Shown one piece after another: positions 33,729 to 41,362 of a DNA stretch of 42,190 nucleotides. Position numbers and translations under genes: made by a program. Below the pieces are notes generated by a model, which did not search any database, was not told the DNA's origin, and worked only from the letters and a program-made list of their open reading frames with translations. The stretch is taken from positions 1 to 42,190 of the forward strand of contig JAIBBS010000058.1 in NCBI GenBank assembly GCA_019694555.1. Direction: 5' to 3'. The stretch's first letter is position 1. Each line of letters starts with the position of its first letter. This DNA is from Nannocystaceae bacterium. Its GTDB lineage: Bacteria > Myxococcota_A > Polyangia > Nannocystales > Nannocystaceae.

Positions 33729-36218
33729 TCAGTTCGGCGCGTGCTTGCGCTCCCACGCCGCGCGGCGATGCTTGACCCACGGGTGGATCTCGCCGGCCGG
33801 CCGCGGGGGCAGGCCCTCGCGCTCGCGGATCGCGTTGGGCAGCTGGCCGATCACCGCGCTGCCGCAGTGCTCGGTGTACTCGACCGACTCGGTGCCGGTG
33901 CGGGCGAGCAGCTCCTCGGGGATGTAGTAGCCGTGCTTGGCCACCTGCTCCGGCGAGGGGATCTTGTACGACAGCTTCACCAGCTCGACCTTCTTCGCCG
34001 GCACGCCGTCGTGGTCGAGCTCCCACTGCCGGCACTGCCAGCGCGCGTACCACTTGCGGTACCAGTCGCCGCCGCCCGACTCACCGCCGATGATACGGCG
34101 GTTCATCTTGCGGATGCGGTCGTTCCACACCCACGGGATCGGCTTGCGTTCTTCGGCGTAGACGTCCGAGCGCATGTCCCAGACCTCGCCGTTCGCGTCG
34201 GTCACCAGCACCTTCATGAACACGTTCGAGCGCGGGGGGTTGGGCGCGAACATGCCCCAGCCCTGGTCCGTGGTCGTGCGCGTCAGCCAGGTCGCGAACA
34301 CGTTGCGAGCGGGGCCGCGGAAGGCCTGCAGCGAGTCCTTCTCCGGCATCAGCCACGTCGCGACCGCGGTCAGGTGCCAGGCGATCATCACGCCGAGCAC
34401 GAAGCGGCCGACCACGCCGTACGACCACGGTGCGGGCGTGCGCGCGGCACTGGGGCCCGGCACGGGCGCGACGGCGTCGCGGTTGGCACGGGCGCGCGCC
34501 CACAGCACGCCCGCGAGGAACACCACCGTCGCGACCCAGATCCAGCGAAAGTCCCACTTGGGTGCCAACGCGACGCGCACGAGCACGCCGCCGAGCACAC
34601 CGGCGACACCGGTGAGCACCGCCCACAACGGCAGCGAGGTGGGGTTGCGCTGCAGCGACGGCAGGCGCGGATCCTCGGCCGGCAGCACCGGCTCGCCGCG
34701 GACGACCGAAGCCGGGATGAACGGCACGTGCCAGCGCCCGAGTCGGTGACCGACGTCGCGCAGCAGGCTCGCGATCTCGCGGCCCTCGAGGAACGCGAAG
34801 GTCGCCGAGAGCATGCCGGTCTGGAACTGACCCACGCTCATCAGGGTGAAGATGTGGGCGTGGAACGCGATGTGCCAGACCAGCCACACGCGACGGCCCA
34901 GAAACCACCGCGCGACCCAGGCGCGATCGATGATCACCGGCTTGACCAGCGCGCGACCGAAGATGCGCGAGACCACGATCGGGCGGTGCTCCAGCTTGCG
35001 CCACACCAGCCACAGCGCGCCCCACAGGCCGACCCACGCGCCGACGAAGGTGCCCGCACCGATGCCACCGGTGTAGTGCACCGGCCACACGGTGTAGGCC
35101 ACGCCCGCGCTCGCGGCGACGAGCGTCGCGAAGGCAGCGCGCGCGAGCCAGCGGCGACCGCTCGACAGCGGCGCGAGCTTCTCGCGCAGCGCGAAGCGGA
35201 TCACGAGCCCGACGATGACCAGCGGGAACATCGTCTGACCGATCTTCACCGCCCACGTCATCGCGCGCAGCACCGTGGTGCCGGCGTACGACGCCAACAG
35301 CTGCGGCGGCAGGCGATAGAAGTGGTCGAGGTTCATCGCGTAGTACAGCGAGTCACCCGCCATCCACACGCCGCCGGTCTTGAGCATGCCGGTGGTCAGG
35401 TAGATGGTCGCCAGCTGCAGCATGATCAGCTTGCGCGGCCACGACGGGATCAGGCGATAGATCGCCTCGAGGCCCTGCGGGTGCGCGCTGCTGGGCGCCA
35501 CGCCGGCGCCACCACCGTCACCGTCGCGCTCCGACAGCCGGCCCTGCTTGCGCAGCTTGCGACAGCGCAGCCAGTTGTCGACGCTGTACGCGTGGCCGCT
35601 GCGCGCGAACACCAGGTAGACCAGGAACGTGCGGTAGACCAGCTCCGTGCCCTCCCACGCCAGGGCATTGCGCCACAGGATGGAGTTCATCAAGAACCAG
35701 GTCGCGAACGCGGCGATGCGCGTGCGAAAGCCGAGGATGAGGCACAGCCCCGCGATCTCGAACGCGGCGAGATGAGCCCAGAAGAACGCCGGCGAGTCCC
35801 AGAAGAACAGCAGCGAGTACTTCGGACCCTTGAGGAACTGCCACCACGCGGCGGCATCGAAGAAGCCCCAGGGCTCGTCGCCCACGCCGTCGCCGAAGCC
35901 GGCGAACTGCTCGCGCGCGAAGACCTCGCGCGCGACCGCGGTGGGGAAGATGCCCTCGCCGGTGTAGAGGAACTCGAAGTACTCCCACATCCCGTTGATG
36001 TTGGAGAGCACGAAGAAGCCGAAGACGATGCGGAAGACCGCGATGCCACGCGGGTCCTCCTTGGTCATCCACCAGCGCCGCCACAGGTCGGCGTAGGAGG
36101 CGAACACCAGCACGATCGCGAGCGCGACCGCGAGCATCCACCACCCCACCGTGGGGGACAGCGCGATCGCGTCTTGATTGGCAATGCGGTCGGAGACCGC
36201 GAGCAACGTGGAGAGCAT
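33729..36218 (-). CDS. HTTM-family multi-pass membrane protein with C-terminal extension
   Basis: 829 residues. The first 360 or so form a multi-pass region of the HTTM (vitamin K-dependent carboxylase-related) type: DPRGIAVFRIVFGFFVLSNI at the start, LEIAGLCLILGFRTRIAAFATW-like segments, and ATIYLTTGMLKTGGVWMAGDSLYYAMNLDHF, which includes the lysine typical of the family. Further membrane segments follow to about residue 640. The last 190 residues are soluble, with DQGWGMFAPNPPRSNVFMKVLV and a Trp/Arg-rich WYRKWYARWQCRQWELDH, a feature of HTTM C-termini. Substrate is not known; true gamma-carboxylase activity should not be assumed. It follows a 75-residue membrane protein gene by 18 bases. 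Confidence 0.9.
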   Translation of the reverse strand: MLSTLLAVSDRIANQDAIALSPTVGWWMLAVALAIVLVFASYADLWRRWWMTKEDPRGIAVFRIVFGFFVLSNINGMWEYFEFLYTGEGIFPTAVAREVFAREQFAGFGDGVGDEPWGFFDAAAWWQFLKGPKYSLLFFWDSPAFFWAHLAAFEIAGLCLILGFRTRIAAFATWFLMNSILWRNALAWEGTELVYRTFLVYLVFARSGHAYSVDNWLRCRKLRKQGRLSERDGDGGGAGVAPSSAHPQGLEAIYRLIPSWPRKLIMLQLATIYLTTGMLKTGGVWMAGDSLYYAMNLDHFYRLPPQLLASYAGTTVLRAMTWAVKIGQTMFPLVIVGLVIRFALREKLAPLSSGRRWLARAAFATLVAASAGVAYTVWPVHYTGGIGAGTFVGAWVGLWGALWLVWRKLEHRPIVVSRIFGRALVKPVIIDRAWVARWFLGRRVWLVWHIAFHAHIFTLMSVGQFQTGMLSATFAFLEGREIASLLRDVGHRLGRWHVPFIPASVVRGEPVLPAEDPRLPSLQRNPTSLPLWAVLTGVAGVLGGVLVRVALAPKWDFRWIWVATVVFLAGVLWARARANRDAVAPVPGPSAARTPAPWSYGVVGRFVLGVMIAWHLTAVATWLMPEKDSLQAFRGPARNVFATWLTRTTTDQGWGMFAPNPPRSNVFMKVLVTDANGEVWDMRSDVYAEERKPIPWVWNDRIRKMNRRIIGGESGGGDWYRKWYARWQCRQWELDHDGVPAKKVELVKLSYKIPSPEQVAKHGYYIPEELLARTGTESVEYTEHCGSAVIGQLPNAIREREGLPPRPAGEIHPWVKHRRAAWERKHAPN

Positions 36219-36236
36219 GATGACGGACCCCCCGGC

Positions 36237-36464
36237 TCAGCGGCTGACTGCGGCCGACAGACCCACGGCCGCGCGGTTGCGATCCTTCGCTTCGGTGACC
36301 GGCGCGGTCGGGATGACGCTGGCGCCGTCGTCGGGCGGGTTGTTGCGCTCGAACCGAATGATCCAGCGGTACAGCACCACGATGAAGATCGCGCCGCCGA
36401 TCCACAGGCCGCCCAGGGTCCCGAAGATCGCCACATCGATCGCGCGCACTGCCAGTAGGGTCAT
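36237..36464 (-). CDS. Small single-pass membrane protein, partner of HTTM gene
   Basis: 75 residues from ATG 36464, which has a good ribosome site (GAGGAG about 9 bases upstream); the open frame runs on to 36530 but that start lacks one. A single hydrophobic segment covers about 8-32 (AIDVAIFGTLGGLWIGGAIFIVVLYRW), followed by a positively charged RFERNNPPDDGAS tail that should stay in the cytoplasm. It precedes the HTTM gene by 18 bases, so the two are probably co-transcribed and may form a complex. Small single-pass proteins next to multi-pass enzymes are often subunits, but I know no such subunit for HTTM. Family not recognised. Confidence 0.75.
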   Translation of the reverse strand: MTLLAVRAIDVAIFGTLGGLWIGGAIFIVVLYRWIIRFERNNPPDDGASVIPTAPVTEAKDRNRAAVGLSAAVSR

Positions 36465-36624
36465 GTCGAAGCTCCTCGGATCCTTGGTACCCGCGAGGGC
36501 CGATTCCCGGCAGCGATGGCTTTGCGGCACTGCGGGCGCAGCTCCGGCCGCGACGCGCAGGTCCTTCGCGCTGCACGGGTGCTACGAGTCACGCGTGCGC
36601 ACACCCACGTGTCTCGCATCACGC

Positions 36625-36644
36625 GGCGCGCCCCGACGCGCGCC
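36625..36644 (-). terminator. Inverted repeat after the CAP-domain gene, weak terminator candidate
   Basis: GGCGCG and CGCGCC form a 6-bp stem around 8 bases, about 40 bases past the CAP-gene stop. The 218-base stretch around it also holds the palindrome GGCACGTGCC and no other feature I can support. Confidence 0.25.
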
Positions 36645-36682
36645 GACGCCGGCACGTGCCACGCGGCAGCGAAACCCGGCGA

Positions 36683-37666
36683 TCAGCCGCCGCAGTCGAC
36701 GATCTGCACGTCGTACGTGATCGGCTCGCCCACGCCCTCGATGACGACGTGGTACTCGCCCACGGTCGTGGTCCACCCCATCGGCAGCAGGCTGGTGGCG
36801 AAGGTGCTGCCGTAGCCGCCCAACAGCGGGACTTGCATCACAGGCAAGGTCTCGCCGTCGCGCGTGATCGTGAACGTCGCCGCGGTGAAGTCCAAGGTGT
36901 CGCTCTGGATCGACCAGCCGGTCTGGTCCAGGTTCGCGAAGCCGATGGTGGTGGCCGACAGCGGGAACGGCCCCGGCGGCGGATACGCCACCCACGGCGC
37001 GTTGGCGGCCCCGCTGCCGCCGATCGTCCACAGGCACGAGTAGCCGTTGGTCGAGCCGATGCCGGTGGGGCCGATGCTGTTCGAGAGGATCCAGCGCCGG
37101 TGCCCGATGGTGTCGGGGTTGCCGGGATCCATCATATAGAGATCGATCGACGCGACCCCGGCGGTGGTCGCGATGTTGCTGCTGCCCGCGGCCTCGGCTC
37201 CGACCTCGCTGTAGCAGGTCCAGCTCGTCGGCGGCGTGTGCGACAGCGTCGCGTTGGCGTCCATCATCAGCGCGCACGCCTGGGTCTTCTCGTTGAGCGT
37301 GTCGTCGAGCGTGATGGGCGGCAGGTCCGCCAGCCAACGGTAGAGGTTGAGCACGCCCAGCGCGCGGTCGCGGGCGTCGGCGGGCACGTCGCCGGGATCG
37401 CAGCTGGCGACGTCACCGCTCCACGCGCCCTCGCTCAGATCGGCGCGGTCCGACAGCCACCGCATGCACATCGCGGCCGCGTCGTCGGGGTTGCCGCCGG
37501 AGCTGTCGGCTGCGCTGTCGCTGGCGGCCTCGCCCGCCGACGACGAGCCATCGCCGTCACCCGAGCCACCCGACGAGCCGCCGTCCCCCCCGCCGCCGCC
37601 CTCGCAGGCAGCGAACACCGAGGCGACGACGACGACCAGACCCAACCCAGCGCGAGCGCAGACCAT
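36683..37666 (-). CDS. CAP (SCP/PR1)-domain lipoprotein
   Basis: 327 residues. The signal ends SVFAAC with Cys21, followed by a Gly/Ser/Asp tether to about residue 60. The CAP-like domain runs from about 95 to 200: ALGVLNLYRWLADLPPITLDDTLNEKTQACALMMDAN, LSHTPPTSWTCYSEVG, SSNIA, and MMDPGNPDTIGHRRWILSNS. The two conserved histidines of CAP proteins are present in the SHTPP and GHRRW blocks. The remaining 120 residues are a beta-rich domain with no assignment. CAP proteins are secreted and bind lipids or peptides; catalytic roles are unproven. It lies 48 bases after the TPR/retropepsin-like gene on the same strand, but a strong hairpin lies between them. Confidence 0.85.
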   Translation of the reverse strand: MVCARAGLGLVVVVASVFAACEGGGGGDGGSSGGSGDGDGSSSAGEAASDSAADSSGGNPDDAAAMCMRWLSDRADLSEGAWSGDVASCDPGDVPADARDRALGVLNLYRWLADLPPITLDDTLNEKTQACALMMDANATLSHTPPTSWTCYSEVGAEAAGSSNIATTAGVASIDLYMMDPGNPDTIGHRRWILSNSIGPTGIGSTNGYSCLWTIGGSGAANAPWVAYPPPGPFPLSATTIGFANLDQTGWSIQSDTLDFTAATFTITRDGETLPVMQVPLLGGYGSTFATSLLPMGWTTTVGEYHVVIEGVGEPITYDVQIVDCGG

Positions 37667-37679
37667 CGCTGCCCACGGT

Positions 37680-37700
37680 ACCGCGGCCGGTGGCCGCGGT
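37680..37700 (-). terminator. Perfect 9-bp hairpin with 3-base loop, candidate terminator
   Basis: ACCGCGGCC, loop GGT, GGCCGCGGT. It lies in the 48-base gap after the TPR/retropepsin-like gene stop and before the CAP-gene start. It may end the first transcript or control the second. No T-tract. Confidence 0.45.
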
Positions 37701-37714
37701 GAAGTGCGCAGGGA

Positions 37715-39211
37715 TCAGCTGCCCATGTCGATGAAGATCCGGCCCTTGGAGAAGCTGTAGGTGACCTTCCAGTTCGCGATCAGCGAGCCGTTGAGGTAGC
37801 CACCGAGCTCGAAGCCGGTCGTGGTCAGCACGTTGCCCAGGCCCGGGTCGGGCGGGGTCTTGAGCAGCACGTGCGCGCCGATGCCGGGCACGGCCTTGTC
37901 GCCGATCTCGAGCTTGTCGACGTAGAGGATCTTGATGCCGTTCTCGGCGTCCTCGGGGTTGTCGAGCGTGCGCGGCAGGTAGCCGCTCTTGAGGTACTGC
38001 TTGCGCGCGATCGACAGGCCCGACGAGAACAGCCCGCCGAAGTACACGAAGAACTCGTAGTCGGAGCCGCCCAGCTTGACCGGGATCGCCGGCCAGTGGA
38101 ACGCGTGCACCGACAGCATCACGAACGGCAGGTCGACCGCACCCTGCGGCGCGGACGCGGGCGCGTCCTTGGTGACCGTCAGCACGTGCTTGGGGTAGTC
38201 GAACGTCAGGCTGCCGAAGGCGTGCAGGCCCTGGCGCCCCAGCATCACGCCGGGCTTCTCGCCGATGATGTTGAAGCCCTCGAGCGAGCGCACGATCGCG
38301 GGCACGTTCTTGAGCTTGAGATCCCCGAACTTGATCTCGGGGATGAGCACGATGTTCTCCTCGCCCTCGGCGTCGATGGGCTTGAACTTGCCCACCGGTG
38401 CGAGCTTGAGCGTCGCCGCCAGCGCGCTGTCGATCAGGCACTCCTCGCGGCCCTCGTTGAACACCACCTGGGCGAACTCGCCACCGACCGCGGCGCCCGA
38501 GTACTTGAGGCCGCTGGGCACGTTGAGGTTCGCGTCCGAACCACCGGTCGCACCTTCGATGACGAAGAACGGGCCCTTGCCGACCAGCGGCCGCACGAAC
38601 GCGGCGAAGGCCTGCACCAGCGGCAGCTGCGGATCGTCGGCGGGCAGGCGCTTGAAGATCTCGTCGAGGTGGGCGCCGGCCTTGTCGGCGTCGCCCATGC
38701 CGTAGTAGCTCCAGAACTGCGCCAGCAGCGGGGCGACCTGATCCTTCTCCGCCTCGGCCAGCGGCGTGACGAGATCGGCGGCCTCGGCGTACTGGCCCTG
38801 CGCCTGCAGGTTGACCGACAGGCCCAGCACCGCGCCGTAGTTCTTGGGGTTGATCTCGAGCGCCTTGCGATAGAACTCCGTGCTCTTGACGAAGTCACCC
38901 GCGCGCCAGCGCGCCGCACCGAGCACGGTGTACGCGTCGGCGTCCTCGGGGTCGGCGGCGAGCGCTTCCTCGGCGCGCTTGGTCGCCGAGACGTAGCGAC
39001 CGACCGAGAGGTCCTTGTTCGCGAGATCGACGAGGCTCGAGGCCTTCGCGTGCTTCTTCGCGTCGGCGATCTTCTTCTCGAGCTCCTCCTTGCTCTGGCC
39101 CGGGGCCTGGGTGCCCTTGCCCTTCTTCTTGCAAGCGGGCAGCGCGAGCAGGCTGGTCGCGAGCAGCACGGCGGTGAGGCGAGGACGGGCGGTGAATCGG
39201 GTCGAGAACAT
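37715..39211 (-). CDS. Lipoprotein with TPR repeats and a retropepsin-like region lacking catalytic motifs
   Basis: 498 residues. Signal ending LLALPAC with Cys27; KKKGKGTQ follows. A TPR region covers about 55-195 (ATKRAEEALAADPEDADAYTVLGAARWRAGDFVKSTEFYRKALEINPKNYGAVLGLSVNLQAQGQY). The rest has two halves that look like retropepsin-type aspartyl protease domains. The first has EECLIDSALAATLKL where D-[ST]-G would be, then VMLGRQGLHAFGSLTFDYPKHVLTV, which fits the fold. The second has KLGGSDYEFFVYFGGLFSSGLS. The catalytic Asp-Thr/Ser-Gly is not intact in either, so it may bind rather than cut. ATG 39211 has GGAG upstream; the frame runs open to 39238. Myxobacteria have many such TPR/protease-like lipoproteins; function unknown. 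Confidence 0.85.
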   Translation of the reverse strand: MFSTRFTARPRLTAVLLATSLLALPACKKKGKGTQAPGQSKEELEKKIADAKKHAKASSLVDLANKDLSVGRYVSATKRAEEALAADPEDADAYTVLGAARWRAGDFVKSTEFYRKALEINPKNYGAVLGLSVNLQAQGQYAEAADLVTPLAEAEKDQVAPLLAQFWSYYGMGDADKAGAHLDEIFKRLPADDPQLPLVQAFAAFVRPLVGKGPFFVIEGATGGSDANLNVPSGLKYSGAAVGGEFAQVVFNEGREECLIDSALAATLKLAPVGKFKPIDAEGEENIVLIPEIKFGDLKLKNVPAIVRSLEGFNIIGEKPGVMLGRQGLHAFGSLTFDYPKHVLTVTKDAPASAPQGAVDLPFVMLSVHAFHWPAIPVKLGGSDYEFFVYFGGLFSSGLSIARKQYLKSGYLPRTLDNPEDAENGIKILYVDKLEIGDKAVPGIGAHVLLKTPPDPGLGNVLTTTGFELGGYLNGSLIANWKVTYSFSKGRIFIDMGS

Positions 39212-39284
39212 CGAGCAGGACTCCACGGCGGGCCGCACGGGGCGGCGAGGCGCGGGCGGGCAGACCGCCTTCGGCGCGGGGGCG

Positions 39285-39314
39285 ACGATACCCGCCGGGC
39301 GCAGGCGCGGGCAA
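39285..39314 (-). promoter_or_regulatory. Candidate sigma-70-type promoter for the TPR/retropepsin-like gene
   Basis: On the minus strand TTGCCC (39314-39309) and TATCGT (39290-39285) are 18 bases apart. The leader would be about 67 bases and includes the GGAG ribosome site. Confidence 0.4.
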
Positions 39315-39346
39315 CGACGCTCGATAACCGCGCACTCGGGCCGGGC

Positions 39347-40459
39347 TTACGCCGGTGCCCCGGGATCGGGCCCCGGGGCGCCGGCGTCGGCGTTGCCCGG
39401 CGCGGCCGCGCGTGCGCGCGCCAACAACACCGCGCCGGGCACCGCCATCACCGCGGCGCCCAGCAGCGGCAGCGCGAACATCGACGCGACGAAGCCGTGG
39501 GCGGGCCCGCCGATCTGCTCGAGCTCGAAGAACAGACTCAGCGCAGCGGCCGCGCCGACCTGGAAGGTCCCGGTCTGCGCGGGACCGCCGGGCAGCTGGA
39601 TCGACAGGCCGATGATCGCGACCGTCGCGGCGGCGGCCGCGGGCGACAGCGGCAGGCCGCACGCGCGCGCCACCGCCCACAGCTGCAGCACCGTCACGGC
39701 CCAGTACACAAGCGACACCGCGACCAGCGCGGCGAGGCGACGCGCGTCCAACAGCGCCGCGAAGGTCTCGGCCAGCCGCGTCACGATGCCGCCCAGCGCC
39801 GCAGCACCGCGCGGGCCCAGCGGCGCAGCGACGCGGGCGACACCGCGGCCCCACGAGCCCGGTGCGCGCGCGGCCGCCAGCGCGCAGGCGAACGCGATCA
39901 GGAACAGCACGCCCATGCCCTGACCGAAGCGCGCGACGTTGGCGAGCGCACCGCCGGCCGACGCGCCGACCTGCGCGAGCGCGAGCCCACCGAAGAGCAT
40001 CGCGCAGATCATCAGGCCATCGATCACGCGCTCGAGCCCGACCGCCGCGACCGCTTCGGCCATGCCGACGCCGGGTCGACGGCCGCGCGCGAGCAGGATC
40101 GGTCGCGAGGCCTCGCCGAGCTTGAACGGCAGCAGCAACAACACCAGGAACGACACGAAGCCGCTGCCGTACAGCACCGCGCGATCGAAGCGCGCCTGCG
40201 TGCCGCCGCTGGCGTGGGCCACGATCGGATCGAGCGCGAAGCCCAGCCGCATCGCCCGCAGCACCGCGTAGATCGGGTGCAGTCCGATCGCGAGCACGGC
40301 GCTGGCGACATCGACCAGCACCAGATCGTCGGGCACCAGCTGCACGCCGAAGCGGGTCTGCGCCAGCCACAGCAACACCACCGAGGCCGCGATCGAGGCC
40401 GTCCACAGCGCGGCCGTGCGGCCGCGACCGCGGGACGTCGTCGGATCGCGCGGACTCAC
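39347..40459 (-). CDS. UPF0104/LPG-synthase-like transmembrane protein
   Basis: 370 residues. Multiple membrane segments are seen, for example TAALWTASIAASVVLLWLAQT, SGFVSFLVLLLLPFKLGEASRP, LMICAMLFGGLALAQV, LVAVSLVYWAVTVLQLWAVARACG and LPLLGAAVMAVPGAVLLA. The block FKLGEASRPILLARGRR and the segment SIQLPGGPAQTGTFQVG are typical of the YbhN/UPF0104 group, which is related to the membrane part of lysylphosphatidylglycerol synthase. Relatives are thought to move or modify lipids, but the substrate here is unknown. It lacks the soluble synthase domain, so it is not a full MprF. GTG 40459 is used, with GAGGAACG upstream. It diverges from the hydrolase pair. Confidence 0.88.
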   Translation of the reverse strand: MSPRDPTTSRGRGRTAALWTASIAASVVLLWLAQTRFGVQLVPDDLVLVDVASAVLAIGLHPIYAVLRAMRLGFALDPIVAHASGGTQARFDRAVLYGSGFVSFLVLLLLPFKLGEASRPILLARGRRPGVGMAEAVAAVGLERVIDGLMICAMLFGGLALAQVGASAGGALANVARFGQGMGVLFLIAFACALAAARAPGSWGRGVARVAAPLGPRGAAALGGIVTRLAETFAALLDARRLAALVAVSLVYWAVTVLQLWAVARACGLPLSPAAAAATVAIIGLSIQLPGGPAQTGTFQVGAAAALSLFFELEQIGGPAHGFVASMFALPLLGAAVMAVPGAVLLARARAAAPGNADAGAPGPDPGAPA

Positions 40460-40667
40460 ACCGTTCCTCGCGACGACGCGTTCGCGCCGTCGACGTTGGC
40501 TGCACCACGCTGCGAGCTGGAGTCAGCCGCCGTCGCGTAGGGCTGTGGCGCCCGACGACGCTGCCGGACGCTCGCACCACGACGTCGCGGCGAACCCGTG
40601 AGGACGGACGCGACCGAACGAGGTTGCACGCGCTCGCAGGTGTATCACGGCGGCCATGCGACCGGGG

Positions 40668-40673
40668 TACCAT
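40668..40673 (+). promoter_or_regulatory. TACCAT hexamer 8 bases before the first hydrolase start
   Basis: TACCAT is followed by 8 bases and ATG 40682. Another member of the TAnnnT set; it would mean a leaderless mRNA. The rest of the 222-base divergent region shows no clear repeats. Confidence 0.35.
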
Positions 40674-40681
40674 GCGCGCGC

Positions 40682-41362
40682 ATGTCCGAGCTTCTGCCAT
40701 GCGTCGAGGTCGAGCCGGCGGACACGCCCCGCGCGACCGCCAGCGTGATCTGGCTGCACGGGCTCGGCGCCGACGGCCACGACTTCGAGCCGGTGGTGCC
40801 GCTGCTGCGCACCCGCGCGACCCGCTTCGTGTTCCCCCATGCGCCGACGCTGCCGGTGACGATCAACGGCGGTTACGTCATGCCGGCGTGGTACGACATC
40901 CGCACGCTCGACTTCGACGACGACGATCGCGAGGATCGGGCGCAGATCGAGGTCTCGGCCCAGGCCATCGTCGCGCTGATCGAACGCGAGCGTGCGCGGC
41001 GGGTGCCGCCCGCGCGCATCGTGCTGGCGGGCTTCAGCCAGGGCGCGGCCATGGCGGTGCACGTCGCGGTGCGCTACCGCGATCCGCTCGCGGGCCTGCT
41101 GGTGCTCTCGGGCTACCTCGTGGCGCCCGAGCGCTTCGACGCCGAGGCCAAGGCGGCCAACCGCGCGATCCCGGTGCTGCAGTGCCACGGTCGCTTCGAC
41201 GACGTCGTGCCGATGGCCGCCGGCCGCGATCTCAACGACCGCCTGCGCGAGAGCGCCGAGGCCCCCACCGACGTCGCCTGGCGCGAGTTCCCCATGGGCC
41301 ACGAGGTCTGCCCCGAGGAGCTCGAGCTCATCGGCGCATGGCTGCGCGAGCGTCTGCCATGA
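40682..41362 (+). CDS. Alpha/beta hydrolase, carboxylesterase/phospholipase type (Abhydrolase_2)
   Basis: 226 residues, the usual length for the family. The oxyanion loop HGLGADGHDF (26-35) is the family hallmark. The nucleophile Ser119 is in GFSQG, Asp174 lies in HGRFDDVVP and His207 in MGHEVCPEEL, so the triad is complete. VMPAWYDIRTLDF is also typical of this group. It should hydrolyse short-chain esters or lysophospholipids in the cytoplasm; there is no signal peptide. ATG 40682 overlaps nothing upstream, and its stop overlaps the next hydrolase start (ATGA). The natural substrate cannot be read from the sequence. Confidence 0.95.
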   Translation: MSELLPCVEVEPADTPRATASVIWLHGLGADGHDFEPVVPLLRTRATRFVFPHAPTLPVTINGGYVMPAWYDIRTLDFDDDDREDRAQIEVSAQAIVALIERERARRVPPARIVLAGFSQGAAMAVHVAVRYRDPLAGLLVLSGYLVAPERFDAEAKAANRAIPVLQCHGRFDDVVPMAAGRDLNDRLRESAEAPTDVAWREFPMGHEVCPEELELIGAWLRERLP

